A DNA stretch of 64,000 bases from Gigaspora rosea (Eukaryota > Glomeromycota > Glomeromycetes > Diversisporales > Gigasporaceae). The notes beneath the pieces were generated by a model that searched no databases, was not told the origin of the DNA, and was given only the letters and a program-made list of their open reading frames with translations. Of the stretch, positions 1 to 10,169 are shown one piece after another; positions within the stretch are counted from its first letter, which is position 1, and each line of letters opens with the position of its first letter. Location: contig QKWP01000066.1 in assembly GCA_003550325.1 (NCBI GenBank), forward strand, positions 410,008-474,007, read 5' to 3'. The translations under genes were made by a program, and so were the position numbers.

Positions 1-204
1 AGAATATTACTGAACGCTGATTGGCTGGGATCGGTTTTTTTTTATTTATTTATTTATTTATATTTTATTTATTGAGACAAACAAAGAATGTCGGTTTCAT
101 TTGTTCTTAAATAACAATATAGACATTCTATAAATGTAATTTCAACAATAACGATAAAAAAACTAAAATAAAACCGCATTTAGATTTAGTATAGCAGCGC
201 ATAC

Positions 205-931
205 TAGGTCGTTAATCGAATTAGAATCTATTCACATTTCTGCATAATCGGTTTAATCGTTTTTATAAACGATTAAATATTTTGAAATCGACTCTAAGAT
301 TTAGAATCGATTCTAAATATATAATCGTTTTATATTAAACATTTAAATGTCTAAATTTTCAATAAATTTTCTCTTGTTTTTTAGATACATGTGTAAAAAA
401 AATATAAAGCTGTGTTTATTATTAAAAATAATGGGCTTAAGGTTTAAAAACATAATGCGCCCTATAATTTTTAATCAGCTACAACGATATGACTTCAGAT
501 AGCTATAGAGGCTTTGAAAAATAATAAGTTGAAAATATATAAACCATGTAGCAATAAATTAATAGAAGAAAGCTAAATAATAACAAACGCAACTATTTAT
601 ATTTTTTATACACTTGTCTGTAAACAGAGAGAATATTAAAATGTAGCAACGTATTAAATTTAAAAATTATTAATAAATTTTACTTTTAAAATTGGAATAA
701 TTTGATTTTAGAATGGAGTTTTTTTGGTATTTGCTTTTTTCTCTACAATTTTTTATTTTATATATTTTTTAATTTATATATTATTGCTTACTTAAATTAT
801 ATTATTTATAAATATATATAATCAAATAACCTATGGTATTTAACAATACAAAACAGATTAAAACTTAGTCTGGCAAATCGGAACAAAAAATAACAATATA
901 TTTAAGATTCGATCATCGATTCACAACCCTA
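205..931. mobile_element. hAT-like non-autonomous element with 8-bp target duplication
   Basis: The element is flanked by the perfect 8-bp direct repeat GCGCATAC (197-204 and 932-939). Its ends are TAGGTCG on the left and CAACCCTA on the right (TAGGGTTG inverted), so both termini begin TAGG. The subterminal regions are crowded with AATCG/CGATT motifs. No open frame of useful length lies inside, so it would need a transposase in trans. An 8-bp duplication with TAG(G) ends is typical of hAT elements; the superfamily is inferred. Confidence 0.8.
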
Positions 932-1114
932 GCGCATACACTGCTACTATTTTCCATATTTTAAAATGGCAAGTTACATCCCATTGCCTCTTCAGGTTTC
1001 AAGTTTATTAAAAATGAACATGAAGCCTGAAGTAGTTTTTCTCTGGTTGCATTTATTGATAAAAGTTCAGATTCGTACTTCATTATTTTGCCGACCGTGC
1101 ATTCATTCTTTTTG

Positions 1115-1246
1115 AAATTTCACGGATCCGGACGGACCCGGGCTACGTAATACAGTTTCGGACCCTAACTTTAGATCCGATTCAATTTTCGGACCGGGCA
1201 CGAATCTTTAAAAATACCCGCCCGGTCCGAATCATATGGAACACTA
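1115..1246. mobile_element. Probable right end of a second hAT-like element
   Basis: A GC-rich patch with repeated GGACC/GGTCC and CCCGGG-like words ends in GGAACACTA, the inverse of a TAGTGTTCC terminus. Repeated subterminal words inside a TAG-starting end match the better defined elements at 27658 and 30159. I did not find the partner left end or a target duplication, so this may be a solo end. Confidence 0.4.
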
Positions 1247-1733
1247 GTCACAAAATAACGCACAGGGGTGTGATTTCAAATTTTGGCCTAATTTAAGCTT
1301 AATTCAGGCCATTATTCAAATGACGTCTTGCCATTATTTCGTAACTAAACGGTATGTGATATTAAACATTATTGGTGTAATTTATTAACAGTTAAGTAAA
1401 AAAAATTTTTTTATCTAGATTTTTTAATAAATAAATTTAACTATGTAGTAGCAATTTTTTTTGATTATATAAATTAGCTCATAAATATTAATTAACTATT
1501 AATACATTTACCAGATAATAGATATTACGATGCTTCATCGTTTGCTGTTGAGGTAAAAGTAATCCAATAAAAATAAACATCTTTATTATTAACTAGTAGA
1601 TTATATTTAAATATATACATGAAATAATATCATTATAATCATCAGGAATTGAAAAATCACATATAGTAGGGTTAAAAAATTACTAAAAATTAAACCATTA
1701 TCAATAAAAAGTCAAAAGTAATAAAATGGGCAA
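1247..1733. other. A+T-rich intergenic stretch
   Basis: No gene or clear repeat is visible. It lies downstream of the kinase pseudogene stop at 1734 and probably includes its 3' untranslated region. Confidence 0.5.
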
Positions 1734-2332
1734 TTATTTCTTGTAAATATTTAACGTATTTAACGCTGTTGTAGATGAATTATTAATTGGTTCAGAAAGA
1801 TTTTTAAAGTTAAACAGTTTACTTGTAAGTTTATCTTTAGGATAAATTGGTAACTTTGATGATAATGTTGGAATAATTACAGCGCTGATTGGAATGCACT
1901 AAATATCGCCAATTGATTTTCACCTACGACGACATGACTTAGTCAATCCTAGAAGTTATTAAATCTCCACTAATATATTGATTTTTGCAATATATTACCA
2001 CTATGAAAGTCATTATGAACATATCCTGCTTTATGAATTGTTGCTAAATCCTTTGATATATCCATAAGCTGCTTTAATTTATCTTTCCAGCTAAGTTTTA
2101 TAAAATTTAATGGTAGGAAATCATGAAGGCTTCCTTTATTTGCATATTGAAATTCAATTATATATTCATTATTAGTTGTATTTTGAGGTAATCCATATAT
2201 TTCAAGCTTATTACCCTCTAATTTAAACTTTTTAAACTTGTAAATAAATTAAATAAAAGTTATGATGTTAATGCAGTAACTTATCTATACCAAATCATAA
2301 ACAAATTAAAGCTAAAAATTACTTCAACTTAC

Positions 2333-2796
2333 TTCTCTTAAAAAATTCTTTTGTGAACTAGGTAGTGTCTTAAGTGCAACCACACATGATAGTGTACATG
2401 ATTGTGTGTATTCACAATTTCACCTAAAATTACTCTTTTACCATATAACTATGCTGCTAAATATACCGAACTAAATCCTCCTTCACCAGTTTTTGAAAGT
2501 TATTTAGTCTATTGAAAAGGATCCATTCAATCACTTTTTCATATTCTGTGGTTTTAAGTTGAAATTCTTCAATGCAATCATCAAGTTCCTTATTTCCACT
2601 AGTCTATCCTTGTATAGTTTTCTGAAGGTCACATATCTGATACCAAGCTTTAGAAGTATTATCTCGTTTGCAACTTGTATATCTCCATTATCTTGTTTCT
2701 TTTAAAATCGAATACTAGCATATACTCGTTCGTTGCAGTGCTTTGGGTTAGTCCATATGTTTTGAGTTCAATTTTTAATTGCATGAGATCTTTAAA
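2333..2796 (-). repeat. Kinase module F (last N-lobe copy)
   Basis: The copy begins with YGLTQSTATNEYMLVF, loses the frame in the Cys-rich leader, then reads KTGEGGFSSVYLA followed by VALKTLPSSQKNFLRE up to the donor at 2332. It is the only module with a canonical glycine loop, and its VAxK lysine is intact. Confidence 0.7.
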
Positions 2797-2889
2797 CTTA
2801 TAATGAATAAATAAATAAATAAATAAATAGAATATATTCCTAGGTGAAATGAGATTGTAGACAGTAATAATAAAACAAATTCAACTTAC

Positions 2890-3348
2890 TTGTTTTAAAA
2901 AATCTACTGAATTCTGTGAATTAGATAGTTAGGGTTAGAGTGAAGTGAAAGTAATTATAGGCGAGAAGAAGAGTTTTATAGTAAAATGTTGCAACTTCAC
3001 AAATAATTAATTGTATACCATCTAACCAGATTGTCATAAATTCATCACCAATTTTTTGGATATTATCTAATCTATTAAAAGGAATCCACTCAATCACATT
3101 CTCATATTTCGTAGTTTTAAGTTGAAATTCTTTAATGCAATTATCAACATTCATATTTCCATTTGTCCATCCTTGTGCTATTTTCTGAGGATCACATATC
3201 CGACACCAAGCTTAGAAGTGTTATCTCAGTTGCAATTTGAACATTTTCTATTCGAAGCTATATATTCTTTTGTTTCAGTATTTTGAGTTAGACCATATTC
3301 AAATAACAATTCAGGGGACTTTCCATACAATTTAATATATTCTTTAAA
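2890..3348 (-). repeat. Kinase module E
   Basis: It carries YGLTQNTETKEYI, RKCSNCN, DPQKIAQGWTNGN, NVIEWIPFNRLDNIQKIGD and IWLDGIQ. An in-frame stop lies in the Cys-rich leader and a frameshift follows IWLDG. The glycine-loop core is missing: after IGD the reading goes straight to the WLDG strand. Confidence 0.65.
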
Positions 3349-3432
3349 CTTTTGTGATTTATAAATAAATAATACATTAATCGCGAACAGCCGAACAAAT
3401 CTTTATGCAACAAATAATAAATCATAACTTAC

Positions 3433-3906
3433 TTCACTTAAAAACTCTAAAGAATTTTGAGGGTCACGTAATATTTTAAGTTCAACTTTGCATGGTGTAC
3501 ATGACCTTATGTACTCACTTTTATTCTCATTATATGTATAAAAGATCGTACACCATCTAACCAGGTTGCAAAAAATCCATCAACATTCTTTTGAATATTA
3601 TCTAGTCTATTGAAAGGAATCCCTCGATTACGCTTCCATGAGATTTGGCTTTAAATTGAAATTCTTTAATACAATCATCGACATCCTTATTTTCACTTGT
3701 CCAACCTTGTGCTATTTCATGAGGATCACAAGTTAGCACTAAGCATTAGATGTATTGTCTCGATTACAGTATGAACATTTTCCATTATATTCATTTCTTT
3801 TATGCCCAAATTCATCAAATACTAACATATGTTCATTTGTGATCGGATCTTGAGTTAGTCCATATATTTTGATACCATATGTACTCGAATCTACATGATT
3901 TTTAAA
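3433..3906 (-). repeat. Kinase module D
   Basis: It reads YGLTQDPITNEHMLVFDEF, NGKCSYCNRDNTS, then after a break WTS, KDVDDCIKEF-like and ELKILRDPQNS. Stops and shifts in the Cys-rich leader and after the leader make it non-functional as it stands. Confidence 0.6.
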
Positions 3907-3994
3907 CTTATAAAATATAAAAAATATATACAGTAAATAAAATTGGGAGCATTGGCATTATTATTAATTAAATAAAACAATTATATAAACTTAC

Positions 3995-4475
3995 TTCTTT
4001 TAAAACATCAGATATATTTTGTGAATTAAACAATATTTTAAGATCTACTGCATGTGGTGGTGTACGTGACTGTGTATATTCACCATCTTCACCTATAACT
4101 AATCTTATACCATCTAACCAGGTTGCTAAAAATTTATCACCAATTTTTTGAAAATTTCTAATCTATTAAAAGCAATCCACACGACAATATTTTTATATTG
4201 TTAGCATTAAGTTGAAATTCTTTAATACAATAATCTACATTTTTATTTCCACTAGTCCATCCTTGCGTTGTTTTCTGAGGATCACATGTCTGGCACCAGG
4301 CTTCAGAAGTGTTATATCGGTTACAATTCAAACATTTTCCATTCCGATCATCTCTTATGTATCCAAAGCTATCAAATACTGACATATACTCACTCGTAGT
4401 TGTGTTTTGAGTTAGTCCATATATTTTACAATTGCTATAAAGTTTATCGCTTTCTAATTGCATAATATTTTTAAA
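3995..4475 (-). repeat. Kinase module C (best preserved leader)
   Basis: A 101-residue open stretch (4463-4158) reads YGLTQNTTTSEYMSVFDSF, GKCLNCNRYNTSEAWCQTCD and GWTSGNKNVDYCIKEFQL. A frameshift then interrupts WIAFNRL, and GDKFLATWLDGIR, YTQSRTPP and VDLKILFNSQN follow in another frame before the donor at 3994. Confidence 0.7.
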
Positions 4476-4548
4476 CTGTTACAAAATATATAAATTAAAC
4501 TCAATTCTATAATTAAAAAAGATTATACATAATAATTATGTAATTTAC

Positions 4549-4995
4549 TTCATTTACAATATCTAATAAATTTCGTGAACGACTTATTGTTTTAAGCTCC
4601 ACTACTATGGTGGTGTACGTAACTGCATCCATGAATCATCGATCATAATCACATATTGCATATCATCTAACCAGGTTGCAAAAAAATCCAGAAACATTCT
4701 TTTGAATATTTTTCTAATTTATCAAAAGGAATCCATTAAATTACACCCTCATGCGATTCAACTTTAAGTTGATGCAATCGTCGACTCTTATTTCCACTTG
4801 TCCAATTCAGTATAATTTTCTGAGGGTCGCATGTTTGACACCAGGCATAAAATGTGTTATATCTTGCTTTTTATCTCTTTTGGATCTAAATTCATCAACC
4901 ATCAACAAATATTCATTTGCGATCGGGTTTTGAGTTAATCCACATATTTTACTGTTATATTGTTTATCATTCTCTGATTGCACTTGATTCTTAAA
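4549..4995 (-). repeat. Kinase module B
   Basis: It reads CGLTQNPIANEYLLMVDEF, then a degraded leader (WTSGNKS), WIPFDKLEK and a broken WLD strand. It has two or more frame breaks and one stop within the former coding sense. Confidence 0.55.
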
Positions 4996-5104
4996 CTTGT
5001 AAAATTATATTAATAGAATTTATGTTATTAATTTAATAGATTACATAACAATAATTACTAGAATTCATGTTATTAATTTAATAGATTACATAACAATAAC
5101 TTAC

Positions 5105-5440
5105 TGTGTATATCTTCCTTTTTTTAAAATATTTAATATCATAAATTGAGGTGTAAGTGATTGTATATATTCATTTACATATCGTATGCCATCTAACCAA
5201 GTTGCTAAACATCTATCACCAGCCTTTTGAATGTTATCTAATCTCTTAAAAGGAATCCATTCGATTACATTATCATGGTTTGTAGCACTAAATTGAAATT
5301 CTTTGATACAATCATCAACATTCTTATTTTCACTTGTCCATCCCTGTACCATTCTTTGAGGATCACATGCTTGGCACCAAGTTAGTGAAATGTTATATCG
5401 TTTGCAATATACACATTGTCCATTCTCATAATTCTAAGTG
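5105..5440 (-). repeat. Kinase module A (5'-most recognisable copy)
   Basis: It is open from NGQCVYCKRYNISLTWCQAC through GWTSENKNVDDCIKEF, VIEWIPFKRLDNIQKAGD and ATWLDGIRYV to the donor at 5104. A TAG lies just 5' of the Cys-rich leader. Upstream at about 5450-5490 a further scrap matching the TYTTPQ-type end of a module runs straight into it, as if a deletion fused two copies. Confidence 0.65.
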
Positions 5441-5729
5441 ATTTAATGTTCCACAAAAAAATTAATTACTGTGGTGTACGTACTTATATAACAAAATTTG
5501 TACCACAAAACATCTGTAATATTTTATATGTGGCCTAATAAAAAGTTTATTTCTTAAGCGAAGAATTGTAGTCTAAATATTTATAAATACAAGAAAAAAA
5601 ACAAAACTGATCTACATCTATTCATTGTCAAAACCATATGATTAACTTCACTAATATCTAATATTAAAGAATTACAGGTATTTATACAACAAAAATGCAC
5701 AAATAATATATATAAAATGACAAAATTTT
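5441..5729. other. Gap between the two kinase-family genes
   Basis: It holds the scrap of an earlier kinase module (about 5450-5520) and the probable 3' untranslated region of the pseudokinase gene. Nothing else is recognised. Confidence 0.45.
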
Positions 5730-8236
5730 TTAGAAAACTTTGATACCCAATTTTTGTGCCAATGTTACGGCCTTTTCATTTTTAGAATCGGCTGAAAGCT
5801 TCAAATATCTTTCACCTTTTACAGAATCTTTTGGAACCACTTTCCCATTTAAATACATGTCAGCTAAAGTATACATGGCGACACTATTTCCATTATCAGC
5901 GGCTAATGTTAGATATTTAAGAAATTCTTCACGATTCTCTTTTACTCTTGGTAATATACAAGCATAACGAAGTTGTGCATCAGGATGATTTTTATCGGCA
6001 GCAATTTTATAAAGTTTCGTGGCTTCTTCTATATCGCATCTCTTTTGTTCATCAGTTCTGTTATCAATATAATAACCTTCGTGTAAATAATAACCTTTCC
6101 AATAAATTGCAGATACATTTCCTAATTCAGCATTAGCTTCAAAGCATTCCCAAGCTTTTTTTCTATTTTGTTTATCACCGGTTTTATGTAATTTTAAGCC
6201 TTCTTCAACTAATAAAATTTGTTCAAAATCTGAATAATCAGTGATATAACAATCATCGAGTTCTGGCTCCTCTTCACTTAATGGTTTCGAATGGGATTCA
6301 TCCGATATGTTATTAATGGTTAAAATGGCAGGATCTTTACCCGGAACGACTTTTTTAGATAAATTTGATACGTCTATGTAAAGTTGTTCAAGGCTAATTC
6401 TTACATCTGGATTATGTTCCCAAGCTATTATATAATGTTAAATAAACATATATTATTTTAATTTTTCTAAACTTTAATAAATATTTTGAAATTTATAAAG
6501 TCAATATATATACCTTTTTTAATGATAGATATAAGATTATTTTGAATATTATCATTTTCATACTCTAAACCTGAAAATACTTTACATTCTTCTCTTTTAC
6601 CAGCCGTGATCTTGTCAATTATGGATTGCATCAAATCATCTTCATAAGGAACCTTTTGATAAGTCAGTTCCCATAATAACATACCAAAACTACAAATATA
6701 AAGATATATTAGCGATAAGAGAAAAATAATAATTATTATTACACTTTGAAAAATCTTGTTTATTATTACCTAAAGATTTCACATTTTTGTGTATATGGGA
6801 ACAATCCAGCATCGGCCTCTGAAGGTATAGAACCCATTTTTTTTTTGTATTTTTGCATTTTCTCAGGAGCCATCCAGTTAAGAAAGTCCATATAATTCTT
6901 ACTAATATTTGTTGAATTTTGATCGTGCAATCTTGAATATTGAAAGTTTGCAATTTTTGCCTCAAATGCACGTGTAATCTATTAACTCGTCAAATATAAA
7001 AACGATATGAATAATATAATTAATTTGAAAATTTCACAAAGATAATGAATGTATTACTCACCATTATATTTTCACATCGAAGATCATGGTGAAAAATTCT
7101 GAGTGCTTGTAAAAATACAATTCCACTACAGATACCATAAGCAAGATTTGCTTTCGTTTGCCAAGAAATAGGACTCTTTTCATAAATTTTTTTTAAACTC
7201 CCTAATTCGGCCCATTCAAATACCATAACATCCCTGCCATCTAATTTTGATAATCCATAAAATTTAAGAATATTTGTACTTTCACCCAACTTTTCCAATA
7301 TAGGTAAATAACGGAGTGACGTTTCATATGCTTTTTTAGCATCTTTATCAGTAGGAATTTTAAAAGATTCACACCCAATTTCTGCACCATTCTTTAATAT
7401 TCTCTTTACTACTTCACCTCGTCTATCTGATTCACTACCACAAGCAGGATCTTTTATCATGGCTGAATCAATTTCATGAACTTTTACATCTGGATTATAT
7501 TTATAACCTCTAGAATCCGGATTTCGAATGTTCACTTCATGTGAAAGGAATTTAAAATTTTCATCAAATATTGTTTGGATTTTTTCTAGAAACTATTAAA
7601 AAAAAAAAATTTGGTTATTTTTTTAGTTATATATGAATATCGATGAATTCACGCAATATATGCAAGTTAATATACCTCTTTCATTATTGTAATATCAGCT
7701 TCTAAATATTTATGATCTATTCTTCTTTGTTCTTCATATGAAACGATCATCGTAAAGTGTAAGTCATTCATACAAGCATCATATTCTTCAGTTAATCGAA
7801 AAAAATTTTCTCTAATTTCATTAGCGTTAAGGTATCGTTTTATACCTTGAATCTGAGAAACTTGTTCCGTATAGATTTTAATATTTTCTAAGGAGTTTTT
7901 AAACCTTAAAAAAGCTTCTTGATAAGTTTTATCAAGCTTTTCCCCATTTTCTACTCTTTGTTGTAAAATTTTTATTACAGCTTCTGCAGCTATAACCCGA
8001 TCTTTTAATAATTTACAAATGTTTTTATTACATTGAGCTCTTTCAAAGATTTGAATTATTTCATCTATTAATGCTAATGCTGATTCCAACATTGGTATCA
8101 CCGGTTTAAAAGTCTCACCGATTATTCTAACAATAGAATTAGATCTCACTGAATTAACAGCGCTCATTACTTTGTCAAAATACTCTGGTGTGGTTTCAAT
8201 CTCAACCTTAATTTTCTCAGGTTTATCATCAGACAT
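5730..8236 (-). CDS. MLKL-like helical domain + pseudokinase + Sel1-type repeats, five exons, 723 aa
   Basis: The exon model by eye is 8236-7676, 7592-7062, 6978-6770, 6689-6514 and 6424-5730, with GT-AG introns of 80-89 nt that keep the frame throughout. Residues about 30-165 are helical and carry NKNICKLLKDR (70-80) and RFKNSLENI (111-119), resembling the four-helix N-terminus of MLKL-type proteins. The kinase fold spans about 220-490. The VAIK position reads IGCE (259-262), so lysine is glutamate, and there is no glycine loop. The catalytic loop is HHDLRCEN (355-362), DFG reads NFQ (375-377), and MAPE (400-403) is present. Lysine and DFG-aspartate loss together predict a pseudokinase that acts as a scaffold or switch. 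Residues 555-720 hold Sel1-like helical pairs (AWECFEANAELG, ATKLYKIAADKNHPDAQ, YLTLAADNGNSVAMYTLADM). The ATG at 8236 is the first in frame. A role in signalling or regulated cell death is an analogy only. Confidence 0.8.
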
Positions 8237-9694
8237 TATGAATTTTTTTTAATTATTCTTAAAAATTAAAATTTTGGATACGATAATAAAATTGTCTATT
8301 GGACCAGGAAAAAAAATTTTAATAAAATTATGTGTATTTTTTTTCTTTATACAAGATACGTTCGTCTATCTCACCTTTATTTATATAACGAAGCAACAGA
8401 CCTTTTTTAAGTACAGTACGTACGAACTTTTTTAGGTTAAGGAGATTATATTCCGATCATGGTGGTACGTACTTACAAATTAAGTTTTCTCCGAGCTTAA
8501 ACAAAGCTGAATACGTACAGATCCTTCGCTGCAGTAGAATGTTACCTTAGAACAATTTAAAAATTTTATCATATCAGAGATCCTATTTTGTCAACATACT
8601 CACGTACGTACGTACGATTTACGCCAGAAGCCTATATTAGACAATAAAAAATAGTAGATTTTAAAATGCATCAACTTTAAAAACCCTTTGGCAATTTTGT
8701 AAAGCATATTATGGAGAACAAAGTTACCGGTTGGTTTTTAAAAAAAACTTCCTGTATATATAATTATAGTGATTTACAACTGTTCTTAGGACAACTGATA
8801 AAAATTTATAAGAAAGTTGTATAAGTTTTTGGCACCATATCATGCCATAATGGACGTTTATTTTGACGGACTGATTATTCCGGCCTAACAAATCCGGATA
8901 AGCTAATGCAATGATCGTATAGCACACCACCTAATTTGGACATAATGGAAATTTTCGTTGAAAGCTGCAAAATGATGAATCGGCCGCTTCTCTTGTCCAG
9001 TTTAGTGTAACAGGCCTTTCGGATTTAGTCTGGGTCAATAAGGAGTGTTAGATTTGGCGAGTAATTATAGTGGTATGGAAATGAGCGAATGTAGTTATGA
9101 TAGTATGTAATGTGTAACTTTTAAAAACTTATTGTTAAGCGAAGCGGGATTTATTCCCCATTGGGCCAACAGAGCCTTTAATTATAAAAACTAATTATTA
9201 AATGTTTGAAGTGGCCGTTGACTATATTGACTGAATCCTCCTTGTTGACCTTTCCAACTATTCCGTTATTTCTAACAGAAGGATCTTTCGCACGCATCGG
9301 TCCTTTTTTGCAAATGACACGTGACTCCATAAGCTCTTTTTTGGATTAGAATTTAATTATTACGTATTTGGTGTCGAAAATAAGCACCCAGAAATATATG
9401 GTAAGTGATATTACAATACTGAGATAATAGTACGGTCTTTAAATTGAAAAGTACAATTTATCATAAATAATATTCAGTTATATATGAGAAAACATCATAT
9501 GCGTAATAATAATTAACACAATTAAGGCGAAATAGATATGAGACGTAGATACAAAAGATACAAAGTTTAATTAATGTAAATGTAAAAGATAAAAATATTA
9601 TGTAGAAATAGTTGCCTCTAACGATGAGTAATGCTGAAGAAAGCATTTCCGATTATAATAAGCTTGAAACAATATGTAATATTTTATTGTTAGT
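8237..9694. other. Intergenic region upstream of the pseudokinase gene
   Basis: It contains several CGTACGTACG-type runs (about 8420, 8465, 8605-8620) also found 5' of the Sel1 gene at 48520, so they may be a shared promoter motif or a simple repeat. No gene is recognised in the remainder; the small open frames at 8724-8930 and 9461-9646 show no family features. Confidence 0.4.
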
Positions 9695-9961
9695 TATATG
9701 GGCAGCCGTCAATAGAAATCAAGCAAATCAACATTTGAAAAAAAATTAATTCCTTAACTTTCACAGCTCATATCTCGATGAATTTTAAAGCTATCTTAAT
9801 GATTTAATATTCAAAAGAAAGCTTACGATCTAAGCTTTCTTTTGAATATTAAATCATTAAGATAGCTTTAAAATTCATTGAGATATGAGCTGTGAAAGTT
9901 AAGGAATTAATTTTTTTTCAAATGTTGATTTGCTTGATTTCTATTGACGGCTGCCCATATA
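9695..9961. mobile_element. Hairpin element with TATATGGG...CCCATATA ends
   Basis: It is a nearly perfect 267-bp palindrome, with arms of about 128 bp around a short centre at 9826-9832. The left arm starts ATATGGGCAGCCGTCAA and the right arm is its inverse. The ATGGG terminus is shared with the elements at 13701, 19244, 19383 and 57464. No clear target duplication was found, and there is no coding capacity. Confidence 0.75.
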
Positions 9962-10169
9962 TTCTGTTCTTATAAAAATTTAGCTACTTTGCAATTTATT
10001 AGTATTGAAACTTGCAATTAAAGCTTAACAATAGAAGTATCTTTCCTTTGTTCAATTCTTCAATGATATCTTCAACATAAGATATATATGATCGAAAATA
10101 ATAAGCTACTAATACGTATAAAGTCTTAATAAAAATCCAAGTAATAATTATAGTCTTCTTATTCGAATT

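Larger units (their letters stand above)
1734..5440 (-). pseudogene. Broken tyrosine-kinase-like gene made of six tandem leader/N-lobe modules plus a shortened C-lobe
   Basis: Read on the minus strand, exons of 340-480 nt are separated by introns of about 70-110 nt with conserved GTAAGT or GTAAAT donors and AG acceptors just before a TTTAA(A/G) exon start. Exon limits by eye: 5440-5105, 4995-4549, 4475-3995, 3906-3433, 3348-2890, 2796-2333 and 2236-1734. Each middle exon reads YGLTQxxxTxEYMLVF (kinase beta4-beta5), then a CxxC...WCQxCDP Cys-rich leader, WTSGNKxxDxCIKEFQL, EWIPFxRLDNIQK, ATWLDGIR and DLKIL. Only the last module keeps GEGGFSSVY and VALKTL. The final exon has a catalytic loop HNDFHSGNIL, lacks most of the activation segment and APE region, and resumes with a C-tail ending in KNLSEPIN before the stop at 1734. 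Several frameshifts and stops (TAG before module A; breaks in B-F) mark it as decayed. In this fungal family the leader plus kinase occurs once or a few times per protein. Confidence 0.75.

Noticed and set aside
8724..8930. 68-codon minus-strand frame considered as a transposase piece
   Set aside because: No DDE or DNA-binding motif; composition alone is not enough.
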